Source: an uncultured Flammeovirgaceae bacterium (GTDB lineage: Bacteria; Bacteroidota; Bacteroidia; Cytophagales; Cyclobacteriaceae). From it: a stretch of DNA of 14,529 nt. Shown here piece by piece: positions 14,109-14,529 of this stretch (within the stretch, counting starts at the first letter, position 1; the number at the start of each line of letters is the position of its first letter). The notes below the pieces were generated by a model, which did not search any database, was not told where the DNA came from, and saw only the letters and a program-made list of their open reading frames with translations. Made by a program: the position numbers and the translations under genes. Location: positions 1 to 14,529 of the forward strand of contig CAKZPJ010000284.1 in NCBI GenBank assembly GCA_937138955.1, given 5' to 3'.

Positions 14109-14529
14109 CTATTCATTTTCTACCCCATTTTGGGTGATTTTTCCTCGTAGGCTTACCGTAGTTCCTCGGTGGCAAGCTGATTTGAGCTGGAGCACTAAAC
14201 AGATTTTTCGGGCGCGCTCCTGCATATTTTTTATTCCCCGAAAGGTTTGCTGCGGCGAATGCGGATCAAAACCGACTCCATCATCTTGCAGCGTAGCCTC
14301 AAACGCATTGTCGCACACACGAAACTCCAACTGAACGGTGTCCGCTTGGGCATACTTCAGCGCATTGGTCAGCGCCTCTTTAAATATCAGCACGATTTGA
14401 CGACTCCATCCCGAAGCAAGTTTTAGTCCTTGCTGTTCTTCGCAGGTTTCAAAATTGGCTAAAAAAGACACTCCGGTGTTCTCGAAAAGCTCCTCACCAA
14501 AATCCTTCAGATTCAAGTATAACTCCTGC
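14109..14529 (-). CDS. Histidine kinase, C-terminal ATPase domain (runs off right edge)
   Basis: The last 140 codons of a sensor kinase of the NarX/DegS type; the frame is open through 14529, so the sensor and HisKA_3 phosphoacceptor parts lie outside. The visible part is the HATPase_c domain: N box 'LIFKEALTNALKYAQAD' with the ATP-contacting Glu and Asn, G1 box 'LQDDGVGFD', G2-like 'FRGIKNMQERA', and a final strand 'HRGTTVSL'. The upstream 'ELYLNLKDFGEELFENTGVSF' stretch, of which the tail is seen at the window edge, fits the helix joining dimerisation and ATPase domains. A TTG at 14516 could be read as a start but sits inside this helix and is not the real one. It precedes the response regulator by 32 bp in one operon. 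Confidence 0.92.
   Translation of the reverse strand, partial: QELYLNLKDFGEELFENTGVSFLANFETCEEQQGLKLASGWSRQIVLIFKEALTNALKYAQADTVQLEFRVCDNAFEATLQDDGVGFDPHSPQQTFRGIKNMQERARKICLVLQLKSACHRGTTVSLRGKITQNGVENE

Noticed and set aside
14109..14516. A complete 135-residue protein starting at TTG 14516
   Set aside because: The frame is open to the window edge and the sequence is the ATPase end of a histidine kinase; a 135-residue form would lack the phosphoacceptor domain.

Overview
The window looks like a chromosomal segment of a Bacteroidota bacterium, most likely of the order Cytophagales. The evidence is a complete SusC/SusD outer-membrane uptake pair with a downstream lipoprotein, an A2M-family protein of the Bacteroidota type, a TAnnTTTG promoter element, A/T-rich starts without Shine-Dalgarno sequences, and a NarL-type two-component pair. 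No rRNA, tRNA, CRISPR array or complete insertion sequence was seen. The order is an inference from style, not from a marker gene.

Left part (1-3186, all minus strand): the N-terminal 299 codons of an alpha-2-macroglobulin-like protein run off the left edge. Upstream of it lies a compact three-gene operon: a secreted esterase, a divergent SDR protein and a SAM methyltransferase. These genes overlap by 11 nt and 1 nt. A GNAT acetyltransferase (plus strand, 3321-3776) is divergent from the operon and may be leaderless.

Middle (3777-5951): the acetyltransferase converges on a minus-strand gene that fuses a ribulose-phosphate-3-epimerase-like TIM barrel to a CBS-domain pair. Between the two stop codons lies a degenerate, strictly 43-bp-period tandem array of about 8.5 copies, which is non-coding. 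Upstream of the fusion gene is a solo helix-turn-helix protein related to the N-terminus of IS630-family transposases. It has its own terminator and a palindromic candidate operator, and the stretch upstream of it is rich in inverted repeats.

Right part (5952-14529): a susC-susD-lipoprotein operon (minus strand) is read away from a 593-bp divergent intergenic region. On the other side of that region is a secreted or membrane-anchored aspartyl-protease-like protein with altered DTG motifs (plus strand). Convergent to the protease is a response regulator, preceded in its operon by the ATPase end of its histidine kinase, which runs off the right edge. The divergent region carries three 14-bp CCC-N8-GGG palindromes, one nested in a 40-nt imperfect hairpin; related CCCC/GGGGAT palindromes recur at 5743-5794. 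A plausible but untested model is that the sensor kinase and response regulator control the uptake operon and the protease-like gene. No glycoside hydrolase or other degradative enzyme lies beside the susCD pair, so its substrate cannot be deduced from this window.
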